NCBI GenBank assembly: GCA_001689535.1
Contig: LUJP01000006.1
Span: forward strand, 1 to 7,799
Source: Bacteroidales bacterium M5
GTDB lineage: Bacteria; Bacteroidota; Bacteroidia; Bacteroidales; Muribaculaceae
Direction: 5' to 3'
Length of the DNA stretch: 7,799 bases
Shown here: positions 1-6,031 of the stretch, one piece after another
How positions within the stretch are numbered: position 1 is the stretch's first letter
How the letters are laid out: each line of letters begins with the position of its first letter
Translations under genes and position numbers: made by a program
Notes under the pieces: generated by a model
The model's database searches: none
Told to the model about the DNA's origin: nothing
What the model saw: the letters and a program-made list of their open reading frames with translations, nothing else

Positions 1-342
1 TTACTTGCTGCGATTAATGAAACTTTTGCCTGTTGTACCTCCAATGATTCATCGTAAGCACAGCCCCAACATATATTTATGTCGGAGGGCATACTTTTGA
101 TGAAATCAGTCATTGACTTCACCTCTGTCATTGGCGATTGCATATTCTTCGACATCCATATATTGAACAAGATCTTAGATGTGTTTCCAATCTCAATCGG
201 TAATTTACCAATAGCACCTTTTAGCGCATTGGCAATGCAACCCTCGCCATCAGCCGAGCCGATTGTCACATAATTGACCGCATCCTTAGAAAGTGTACTC
301 TCAATATCGGCAACATCAATATTGATATTACCGCAGGTGTTG
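1..342 (-). other. FtsZ second-half-like domain (T7 loop plus C-terminal domain) within the FtsK fusion
   Basis: This part of the FtsK reading frame, about residues 560-673, aligns by eye with FtsZ from the T7 loop onward. FtsZ has GLINVDFAD, here GNINIDVAD; FtsZ has MGIGIATGE, here VTIGSADGE; FtsZ has GVLMNI, here KILFNI; FtsZ has NMIFG followed by a D/N-E-x-L motif, here NICWG followed by DESL; FtsZ has VTVIATG, here VSLIAAS. In FtsZ the T7 loop enters the GTP pocket of the next subunit and its Asp drives hydrolysis. The tubulin signature loop GGGTGTG and the other nucleotide-binding loops are missing. The domain continues past the window edge, so a C-terminal FtsZ tail peptide cannot be checked. 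Confidence 0.8.
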
Positions 343-2021
343 ATAACCCGGTCAATTTCCACAGTGTCGCCGACTATCTCATAATCCTTATATGGGAATT
401 TATATGGTGTGTCAGGAACTTCAAGGGTATCAAGTAGCTCTGCGAAGCTCATATTACCTTTTTTATTACGATCCTTTTTCATAACTGTATCCTTTGTGAA
501 ATTAGAATCATCATCCTTATCAAGATTGTCTGATTTCAGAAGATCGAGAAGACGGCTGAAGCTAAAGAATGATCTTTTCTTTTTATTATTTTGCGGTAAT
601 ATTTCGCGAGGTTTTCCTCCATTTGACGGTCCCACTAAATTTGCCTTTTCAAGCTGATCCATCAATTTGCCTGCTCGAATATATCCTATACCGAAATGGA
701 GTTGTATTTTAGTTATGGATGCGATACCAGACTCAATTATAAATCTGGCAACATCACAAAACAGCGGATCACGTTCATTGTCTATATCCTTCTTTGCTAA
801 TGGTGAAGATGAAGTAGATAGTATGTAAGAATCGTCAACAGGGACATTTTCTTGAATCCATTCACAAATTGATTCAATCTCTGGAATATCTATAAAACAG
901 CTCTGTATTCGCTTAAAATCACCACAATAATTGAAAAGCATGTCCCCCATGCCAAGAAGCTTCTGCGCTTCTGATATATCAAGAACAGCTTTAGAGTCTG
1001 CGTCAGACATAACCCTAAAAGCAATTCGAGCCAGGAAATTCGCTTTGATTATACCTGTGATAACATCGGCAGAGAGGCGTTGAGTAGCAATAACCAGATG
1101 AATTCCTACTGCTCGTGATTGCTGAGCAATATGAACTAAAGGCATTTCAAAATTCCCTCCACACACATTCATCAAGTCAGCAAACTCATCAATGACAACA
1201 ATGATATTGGGCAGATGATGGTGTTTGTCTTTAGAAAGCTTACCGTCTGCAATTTTATGATTATATTCTCTGATTGTTCTACATTGAGTTTGTATTAAAA
1301 GATCATATCGATTTCCAACCTCATGATCAATAGCATTAAGTATCTTCGGAACTTTTTCAACTGCCGTAATAACCTCCGGAGTATCTTCAGAAGTTCTTAA
1401 CAAATATTGCTTCTTGATTCGGTTGTAGTGACCAAATTCTATTTGCTTCGGGTCTATCAAAACCAATTTTAAGTCGGCAGGGCTTAATCTATAAAGCAAC
1501 GAAAGTATAATATTATTGAGAAATACGGACTTGCCCTGTCCGGTTGCGCCAGCTATGAGCAAATGTGGCATTTTTGCCAAGTCAGCAACAATAGTATTAT
1601 TCTCTGAGTCGATTCCAAACGCAACGGGCAGATGTGCTTGGGATTCCTGAAACTCTTTGGTTTCAAGAACTTCACGAAGCTGAACAATCTGACGATCAGG
1701 ACGGGGAACTTCCACAGCGATTGTTCCTTTCCCGGGAACCGGCGCAATTAATCTAATTGGGCCGTACTCCGATAAAGCCTCATTCAACTTATCTTCACAT
1801 GAACGGATTTGCTTCAATTTGCAAGCTGTATCCGGTATCAACTCAAATCTGACAACCGTAGGCACTACGATATATGAAACATTGCTAAAAGCAATGCTTT
1901 TTTTGCAGAAGGCATCGACAATCAGCTGTTTCGTTCTATCTATGTACGCAGGGGGAATGTGTGTTTTCCGTCTCTTTTCAGACAATAAGTTTAAAGGGAA
2001 AGAGTGATTGGTGAGCATCAT
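1..2021 (-). CDS. Soluble FtsK-type DNA translocase fused to an FtsZ C-terminal-like domain (3' end outside window)
   Basis: 673 residues are visible with no stop down to the window edge. Residues 1-150 resemble the FtsK alpha region (PTVVRFELIP, APVPGKGTIAVEVPRP). The RecA-like beta motor follows: Walker A GATGQGKS at 158-165, Walker B IVVIDEFADLM around 275-284 and ATQR at 312-315. A winged-helix gamma domain spans about 419-475 (FGIGYIRAGKLMDQLE, VGPSNGGKPREIL), the part that reads KOPS and touches XerD in housekeeping FtsK. No transmembrane segments precede the motor, unlike cellular FtsK. After a lysine-rich linker (about 476-558), residues 560-673 follow the second half of FtsZ: T7 loop NIDVAD (567-572, both Asp kept), IGSADGEG, ILFNIW, and WGCAYDESL near the end. 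The FtsZ GTP-binding half is absent. Start: two adjacent ATGs at 2021 and 2018; the first is used, 14 bases after the upstream stop. Motor assignment is firm; the FtsZ homology is read by eye but matches along its full length. Confidence 0.9.
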   Translation of the reverse strand, partial: MMLTNHSFPLNLLSEKRRKTHIPPAYIDRTKQLIVDAFCKKSIAFSNVSYIVVPTVVRFELIPDTACKLKQIRSCEDKLNEALSEYGPIRLIAPVPGKGTIAVEVPRPDRQIVQLREVLETKEFQESQAHLPVAFGIDSENNTIVADLAKMPHLLIAGATGQGKSVFLNNIILSLLYRLSPADLKLVLIDPKQIEFGHYNRIKKQYLLRTSEDTPEVITAVEKVPKILNAIDHEVGNRYDLLIQTQCRTIREYNHKIADGKLSKDKHHHLPNIIVVIDEFADLMNVCGGNFEMPLVHIAQQSRAVGIHLVIATQRLSADVITGIIKANFLARIAFRVMSDADSKAVLDISEAQKLLGMGDMLFNYCGDFKRIQSCFIDIPEIESICEWIQENVPVDDSYILSTSSSPLAKKDIDNERDPLFCDVARFIIESGIASITKIQLHFGIGYIRAGKLMDQLEKANLVGPSNGGKPREILPQNNKKKRSFFSFSRLLDLLKSDNLDKDDDSNFTKDTVMKKDRNKKGNMSFAELLDTLEVPDTPYKFPYKDYEIVGDTVEIDRVINTCGNINIDVADIESTLSKDAVNYVTIGSADGEGCIANALKGAIGKLPIEIGNTSKILFNIWMSKNMQSPMTEVKSMTDFIKSMPSDINICWGCAYDESLEVQQAKVSLIAAS

Positions 2022-2035
2022 AACTACATGGATTG

Positions 2036-2887
2036 CTATAAAATATTATGCGACTGATTTACTATTTCTTGAAGCATTCCGGACTTCTGTGCCGACATAA
2101 GAAAATTTATATAATGATTTAAAGATGTGTATCCACCTCGTAGTGTGTCTTCCGCTATGTTGTAGTCTTCGATATGACGTAATGCGTTGTGAAACAATGA
2201 TTGTGCCGTCAAGCGAGAAGAGCGGATAATCACTCCGTTCGAGGCCCTGTCGACGAGCTGCTGCAACCAGTCGCTATCTCCTCTACCGTTGTTGATTACA
2301 AGACTATTCAGCTTGCGTAGATTGCTAAGCATTTTGTCTCGTGTGCGAACAGGAAAACGTGATTCATCGAGATATTTCTTGAATTCCTTGTCAAGAGGGA
2401 CAGGAGCAAATCTTATGTCGGCATTCTGAAATGTGTATTCATGTTCATCGTTACAATCATCTTCAGAGGACGTATAATCCATTGAGCATTTTATAAAGGC
2501 AAGATATGCACTATAAGCATTGATGATATTTCGAAGCTGAGATTTTGACTCCTTATCCGTTTCATCAAGCATCTCCTCAAATGCTTCTATGTGCACGACG
2601 ATAGCCTGTACAACAAAGTCGTTGAAAAGATGTCGGATTGATTCGCTGCTTGTCTTTTCTGCCTCGGATCTACACTTGGAAATAAGACGGAATAGTTCAG
2701 GATCTCCTGGTGTCCAGAATTCAACATCGGCGTAACGTATCAACTCCACTTGTTTTGACGCTGCGCTTTCTGAAAGGTTATGTGACTCTATGAGCCACTT
2801 TACAAAGCCGGTAGAATCGTAGGGGATGTCAAGTTTCTGTTCCGTTATGATCTCTCGGCGTAATTCTTTAGTTAATAAATTTGGCAT
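2036..2887 (-). CDS. Helical protein with two core-binding-like repeats, first gene of the ftsK-like operon
   Basis: 283 residues, mostly helical, no signal peptide or membrane segment; I do not recognise a named family. It appears to hold two related halves. The first starts near residue 27 (GFVKWLIESHNLSESAASKQ) and ends with HIEAFEEML and AYSAYLAFI. The second starts near residue 168 (FKKYLDESRF, TRDKMLSNLRKLNSL) and ends with ALRHIEDY and YTSLNHYINFL. The layout, a helix with F-x-x-W/Y-L, a helix with a basic I/LR, and a closing YxxYIxFL-type helix, is that of SAM-like core-binding domains of tyrosine recombinases. The recombinase catalytic set (R, HxxR, Y) is absent, so I expect DNA binding without recombination. 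It lies 14 bases upstream of the FtsK fusion with no terminator between, so the two are probably co-transcribed. Start at 2887 is supported by a promoter box about 27 bases upstream. The repeat claim is inference. Confidence 0.75.
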   Translation of the reverse strand: MPNLLTKELRREIITEQKLDIPYDSTGFVKWLIESHNLSESAASKQVELIRYADVEFWTPGDPELFRLISKCRSEAEKTSSESIRHLFNDFVVQAIVVHIEAFEEMLDETDKESKSQLRNIINAYSAYLAFIKCSMDYTSSEDDCNDEHEYTFQNADIRFAPVPLDKEFKKYLDESRFPVRTRDKMLSNLRKLNSLVINNGRGDSDWLQQLVDRASNGVIIRSSRLTAQSLFHNALRHIEDYNIAEDTLRGGYTSLNHYINFLMSAQKSGMLQEIVNQSHNIL

Positions 2888-2913
2888 ATTGACGTTTCGT
2901 TTGATTTGATATG

Positions 2914-2921
2914 CAAATGTA
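2914..2921 (-). promoter_or_regulatory. Bacteroidota -7 promoter box for the operon
   Basis: On the minus strand this reads TACATTTG, an exact fit to the TAnnTTTG -7 consensus of Bacteroidota sigma-ABfr promoters, placed about 27 bases before the ATG at 2887. A clear -33 TTG is not visible; the expected -33 position falls in the inverted repeat at 2937-2978. It would drive both the core-binding-like gene and the FtsK fusion. Confidence 0.5.
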
Positions 2922-2936
2922 TGGCAATTATTACTA

Positions 2937-2978
2937 TATAAGACATCAGATCCTTACCAATGCAATATATGTCTTATA
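2937..2978. promoter_or_regulatory. 10-bp inverted repeat over the operon promoter, candidate operator
   Basis: TATAAGACAT at 2937-2946 is repeated as its exact reverse complement ATGTCTTATA at 2969-2978, with a 22-base spacer. The proximal arm lies where the -33 contact of the predicted promoter (-7 box at 2914-2921) should be, so a bound protein could block RNA polymerase. Centre-to-centre spacing is about three helical turns, suiting two dimers or a looped dimer. No repressor gene is evident nearby; autoregulation by the first operon protein is a possibility only. Confidence 0.4.
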
Positions 2979-3203
2979 ATCTGCACTTTATTAGCGTGAG
3001 CCTACTGTCATGCGTTTATATGGGCAAATCTGCTTCGTCCATAGTCAAGACGAAGCAGATTTGTGTTTTCCGACTTGTTTACGTTCATCTGATAAGTTGT
3101 ATTATCTGTTTATCGGAGAACACTTCAGTTTTTGCGGTACAATAGCTTCTAATTCAGAGGGCAAATGGAACTAAGAATAGGTATTAGTTGTCGGAATTCC
3201 ATC
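2979..3203. other. Intergenic stretch without a supported gene
   Basis: Apart from the 15-bp stem-loop I see no credible coding sequence here. A 61-codon + strand frame (2960-3145) has no family resemblance and crosses the inverted repeat and the stem-loop, so it is treated as chance. A weaker inverted repeat (TCTGATAA at about 3089 against TTATCGGA at about 3111, one G-T pair) is present but not convincing. Confidence 0.5.
3025..3063. repeat. Perfect 15-bp stem-loop
   Basis: CAAATCTGCTTCGTC at 3025-3039 pairs perfectly with GACGAAGCAGATTTG at 3049-3063 around a 9-base loop. On the + strand it is followed by GTGTTTTCC, a weak U-tract; on the minus strand no U-tract follows. It lies between the broken gene at 3204-3532 and the operon promoter. 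It could be a weak terminator or insulator, a protein-binding palindrome, or part of a small RNA. Confidence 0.55.
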
Positions 3204-3532
3204 TTATTGATTCCGAATAAATTCATCAATAAGAAGCTCAGTTATATACTCACGCTTATCCTGTGACAGGAAGAAATTATTATCCCCTGGTTCATAATTA
3301 TCAACTATATGTTGTAGTCAGTCTTCAGATGGGAAATACGCATCAGCTTCAATATCTTTGTCAAAACCGTGCATCGCATAACTGATCAGGTCTAAAACGG
3401 CTGGATAATCCAAAAATAATCTTTTGGGAATGAATATGGATTAAATTTCTTTTCATCATATGATTTCGCAAAACGCTCAACCAAATCATATGCTTCCTCG
3501 TCAAATTCAGCGGGAATTTTCATGTTGGCCAT
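3204..3532 (-). pseudogene. Small hypothetical gene broken by a frameshift and a stop codon
   Basis: The minus strand starts at the ATG at 3532 (MANMKIPAEFDEEAYDLVE, then FAKSYDEKKFNPYSFPK), preceded by an AAGG about 9 bases upstream. The frame is lost at a run of four A residues on the coding strand (plus 3422-3425). Adding one base restores a frame that reads RLFLDYPAVLDLISYAMHGF, DKDIEADAYFPSED, then a TGA at 3318-3320 where a Trp (TGG) would fit, then LQHIVDNYEPGDNNFFLSQ and KREYITELLIDEFIRNQ with a TAA at 3204-3206. The repaired protein would have about 109 residues, acidic and soluble. I do not recognise the family. The protein-like composition across both lesions argues for a recently broken real gene. 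Sequencing error could explain the homopolymer lesion but less easily the TGA as well. Confidence 0.65.
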
Positions 3533-3618
3533 TGTAATGCCTTATGTGTCGTTGAATTTTACATTTTTTACGTTTTACTATAAAGGAAATATGATGTCTA
3601 CCACACAATAATGTGAAA

Positions 3619-4824
3619 TTATCCTTTTACACGGGCAGATCCGGCAATTATTTCAAGCGCAGCATCTGCAAGATCGTTGTTGATAATGCTTCGAGTGCTT
3701 GACAATCGAGTTTTCTGACTTGTTGGCGAATAGTCCGCATAGGCCGGAAGCAGCTCGCATATTTGTCCTACCGTGACAGAAGGATTGTTTCTGACTATAG
3801 GATATAGCTTCAAAAACACACTCTTGCCTATTGATTTTAATGTATTATTCAGTGCCTCTGCTTCATCTAGGTCATACAAATCCTTGTTGACCTGCTGACG
3901 CATTCTTTTATTTGTTGCCTCCGTCGCCTTATTATTTCTCATTTTCTTTTTTGCTGAATATTCGGTAGCGCACCATGATATGTGTCCGATGTTGCTGTTG
4001 ACAACTTTGGGCTGTGCCGGAATCTGCATTAATTGAGTGAGCTGAGCATACTCTAACGGAAATTCCGACCTTATATAGTCTTGTACAAGATTGATCAGTT
4101 CCTGCTCTTCACCTAAATTGAGGCCATTATACGCAACGAGTGATCGTTTGGGGATTATGAATGAATTGAGTGGATGTAACATCCTTAGAAAATGAGCCTG
4201 AATGGCCTTGAGCTCCACGGGGCTGAGCACATTGGCTGCATGACGAATCTTGTCATTTGATTTTTCCCATTCTGAACGATGAGGGTTGGGGAATATTTCG
4301 CTAAGTGATTGTTTGCCATATTCCTTCCCCACTGGAACGATATGAGCCACATACCATCCGCCGCTGTTCAGATTTATGAGATTTTTACTGCCCCTCCAAT
4401 TATAATAAGACAGTTCACGCTCTTCCTTCGTAGAGCCAAAACCGCATCGCAGAGATGGGTCGGCCATAAATGCAAGCAGATCGGATTCATTATAGGTCAT
4501 GCCCTCAAGCTTCATGGCCATAAATGGCATTACAAAAGTATTGTCACAAAACACCATTTTTCGACCATCGGGGTAATCTGTCAAGAAACCACGACGCAAG
4601 AGTTCATATCGCTTTTTAGGAGCACTTCCATATAGACGAAGAATAAATACCGCATCATTTCTGTTGATGTAGCTCAATAGCGCCGTATGTATGGCTTTTA
4701 TTGTTTCTTTATCTGAGAATTGATCCTTAATTATCTGATTGAAGAAATCAGAGATGTTGTCAGCATTACCGGATTTAACTGTAGGTAAGCCCTTTTCTTT
4801 GATTGTGGCGATTTTGTGGTTCAT
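3619..4824 (-). CDS. Hypothetical 401-residue accessory protein
   Basis: Intact, soluble, no signal peptide or membrane segment. I do not recognise a named family. Three regions can be seen. Residues 1-130 are mixed helix with an LYGSAPKKRYELL stretch and CDNTFVMPFMAMKLEG. Residues 130-240 contain GGWYVAHIVPVG and, after a helix, FLRMLHPLNSFIIPKR; the paired AHIVP and HPLNxFxxPK elements faintly recall the histidine and asparagine elements of HNH (beta-beta-alpha metal) nucleases, but the usual DH and Cys pairs are missing, so this is weak. The C-terminal 75 residues (SVTVGQICELL, TRLSSTRSIINND) look like a winged-helix or other small DNA-binding fold, preceded by a basic segment around residues 290-310. 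The gene stands alone with its own promoter box and the same strand and AT-rich composition as the island. Start chosen as the first ATG, 21 bases after the promoter box. Confidence 0.75.
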   Translation of the reverse strand: MNHKIATIKEKGLPTVKSGNADNISDFFNQIIKDQFSDKETIKAIHTALLSYINRNDAVFILRLYGSAPKKRYELLRRGFLTDYPDGRKMVFCDNTFVMPFMAMKLEGMTYNESDLLAFMADPSLRCGFGSTKEERELSYYNWRGSKNLINLNSGGWYVAHIVPVGKEYGKQSLSEIFPNPHRSEWEKSNDKIRHAANVLSPVELKAIQAHFLRMLHPLNSFIIPKRSLVAYNGLNLGEEQELINLVQDYIRSEFPLEYAQLTQLMQIPAQPKVVNSNIGHISWCATEYSAKKKMRNNKATEATNKRMRQQVNKDLYDLDEAEALNNTLKSIGKSVFLKLYPIVRNNPSVTVGQICELLPAYADYSPTSQKTRLSSTRSIINNDLADAALEIIAGSARVKG

Positions 4825-4845
4825 ATTATTGATCTAATATTTGTG

Positions 4846-4853
4846 CAAATATA
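4846..4853 (-). promoter_or_regulatory. Bacteroidota -7 promoter box for the 401-residue gene
   Basis: Minus-strand TATATTTG fits TAnnTTTG and lies 21 bases before the ATG at 4824. A 10-base direct repeat ATCTAATATT occurs at 4832-4841, between the box and the start codon, and again at 4892-4901, about 40 bases upstream of the box. These could be operator half-sites, but in AT-rich sequence they may be chance. No clear -33 element. Confidence 0.45.
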
Positions 4854-4966
4854 AATGCTATTAATGATAATATTACGTAAAAAACATACCAATCTAATAT
4901 TCGCTTAGGAATCACATTATTATCATTTATTACGGGTGTCGTAATCAAGAATTGGCATAGATTTGG

Positions 4967-5391
4967 CTAATCAGCCTGATCGATTACAGATCTGATAAAA
5001 TTTGCGTATTTGCTGAGAGCAGTGCGAGCGTTTTTAAGGTGGCTAACCGGCATCTCTGTTTCATCGAGATTTTCGATACGTTCAGTTAGCTTATCATCCA
5101 TAGCACCGAACATCTCATCAATCTTCGCAATGTTTTTGTTTTTTACATATCCTGGAAGATAGTCATACAGGAGATCATAACCTGTCTTGCAGAACAATTC
5201 ACGATTTATGCGCTTGATGTAGCTGACGTAAGACTTCATTGTTGATTCGACCATACCGTTAGCTATACCCGAAAGGGTAAAACGGAAAGCGAGGAAAAGA
5301 TGGTTGGCAGTCTGGCGTGAGGCTTCAATCATCGCGGCAAATGCTTTCTTATCGGCTGGCGCTTTCTTGATTTGCTCTTCGTGAAATTTCT
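4967..5391 (-). pseudogene. C-terminal fragment with a core-binding-like domain, joined to the integrase relic
   Basis: From about 5391 to the TAG at 4967 the minus strand reads a protein-like frame of about 140 residues that is out of frame with the integrase relic upstream. It starts around KFHEEQIKKAPADKKAFAA, continues through NHLFLAFRFTLSG, and ends with a helical domain: TMKSYVSYIKRINRELF, GYDLLYDYLPGYV, MPVSHLKNARTALSKYANFI. That last domain has the same layout as the repeats in the protein at 2036-2887. No tyrosine recombinase catalytic residues are present. The frame is open upstream to an ATG at 5527, but that part is the out-of-frame shadow of the integrase. Internal ATGs at 5332 and 5254 could serve as starts if a short protein is still made. 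It looks like the 3' part of another gene brought here by a deletion; family unknown. Confidence 0.5.
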
Positions 5392-5694
5392 GATTTCGAA
5401 TTTGCCCTTGCCTAAAGGATATTGCGGTTCTTTGATTATACCTGTTCTTTTGGCGAAGTTCATCATAGTGCGTATGTTTCGGAAATAGATGCCACGCGTG
5501 GTTATTGACATTGCTTTTTTCTCCCAAAATTTTTCACATCTAACAAGACAATCCGCTGTTATATCATTGAAATTAATTGTGCTGCCGGTAAATGACTCAA
5601 TTGCTTTCAATGTGTCGCGAAAACTATTTGCCGAACCGATTTTGCCATTATCGTTAAGCTCTTTTACGCGTGCTGTAATTGCATTGTTCAACAT
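5329..5694 (-). pseudogene. Tyrosine recombinase (integrase) relic, core-binding domain only
   Basis: 121 codons. Residues 1-101 read as the SAM-like core-binding domain of Bacteroidota tyrosine recombinases: LNNAITARVKELNDNGKIG, SANSFRDTLKAIESF, SITTRGIYFRNIRTMMNFA and YPLGKGKFEI. In the family this block follows an N-terminal arm-binding domain of roughly 90 residues and precedes the catalytic domain with R, HxxR and Y. Here a TAA lies five codons upstream of the ATG, so the arm-binding part is gone. Homology stops at residue 101 (about 5392), after which the frame runs through 20 unrelated basic residues to a stop. Both flanking domains are therefore missing and the enzyme cannot be active. 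The tandem repeats at 5814-5880, about 120 bases upstream, may be its former binding sites. Confidence 0.75.
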
Positions 5695-5813
5695 TGCGGA
5701 ATTAATTTACACGGCGGCAACGTGCCCCGATTTTTATAATATCCGATATATTTGAAAATTTAAGGTGTCCATACAGCTTCAACTCCCTTTAAAGCGCACC
5801 GGATGTAAAGCCC

Positions 5814-5846
5814 TTGCACATGATTTGCACGTGATTTGCACACAAG
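5814..5846. repeat. Three tandem 11-bp repeats, TTGCACRTGAT
   Basis: Units are TTGCACATGAT (5814-5824), TTGCACGTGAT (5825-5835) and the diverged TTGCACACAAG (5836-5846). The 11-bp period places each copy on the same face of the helix, as in protein-binding iterons or integrase arm-type sites. They lie upstream of the integrase relic, at the island edge. Confidence 0.75.
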
Positions 5847-5850
5847 TCCA

Positions 5851-5880
5851 GACAAGAGAAGACAACAGAAGATAAGAGTT
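5851..5880. repeat. Three tandem 10-bp repeats, GACAAsAGAA
   Basis: Units are GACAAGAGAA (5851-5860), GACAACAGAA (5861-5870) and GATAAGAGTT (5871-5880). This second helically phased set begins four bases after the 11-bp repeats. The last copy is diverged, which fits a site no longer under selection. Together the two sets make a compact recognition region for a recombinase or replication protein. Confidence 0.7.
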
Positions 5881-5967
5881 ATGATGACAAGCAGGCTTAA
5901 GTGCTATGATAGCAGTCTATTAGGATGTATATTGTCAAGGCCGGCGAACAAAAGAAAACGGCTTTTA

Positions 5968-6013
5968 TTTGACTTATAATCAGGGGAGATAGGTTCAAGC
6001 CCTTTCTGGAATC
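5968..6013 (+). other. tRNA 3'-half-like sequence, possible old attachment site
   Basis: TTTGA, a 7-base loop CTTATAA and TCAGG can form an anticodon arm (three Watson-Crick and two G-T pairs). Four bases later ATAGG, the loop TTCAAGC and CCTTT form a T arm with one mismatch. The anticodon arm differs by one base from a tRNA-Lys-type loop CTTTTAA. No matching 5' half or acceptor partner is present upstream. Integrases often use tRNA 3' ends, so a relic att site is possible; chance similarity is also possible. Confidence 0.2.
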
Positions 6014-6031
6014 GCTGAGAACCGCAATTAG

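Noticed and set aside
1..3. TTA at the window start as the stop codon of the FtsK fusion
   Set aside because: It is out of frame with the fusion (codons occupy 3-5, 6-8 and so on); the frame remains open at the edge.
79..657. Short + strand open frames (79-273, 409-657)
   Set aside because: They lie antisense to the FtsK-FtsZ frame, which has clear family motifs throughout.
1553..2007. Short frames at 1553-1747 (minus) and 1819-2007 (+)
   Set aside because: Shadow frames inside the FtsK motor; neither reads like a protein and the motor frame is unbroken.
2960..3145. 61-codon + strand frame in the spacer
   Set aside because: Crosses the inverted repeat and the 15-bp stem-loop, has no family resemblance and no visible ribosome binding site.
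3318..3320. TGA as a recoded Trp or selenocysteine codon
   Set aside because: The same gene also carries a frameshift, and TGA is used as a normal stop in this window (for example the decarboxylase gene). Decay is simpler.
4309..4635. 108-codon + strand frame
   Set aside because: Antisense shadow of the 401-residue gene; composition not protein-like.
5489..5755. 88-codon + strand frame over the integrase relic
   Set aside because: Antisense to a recognisable recombinase core-binding domain.
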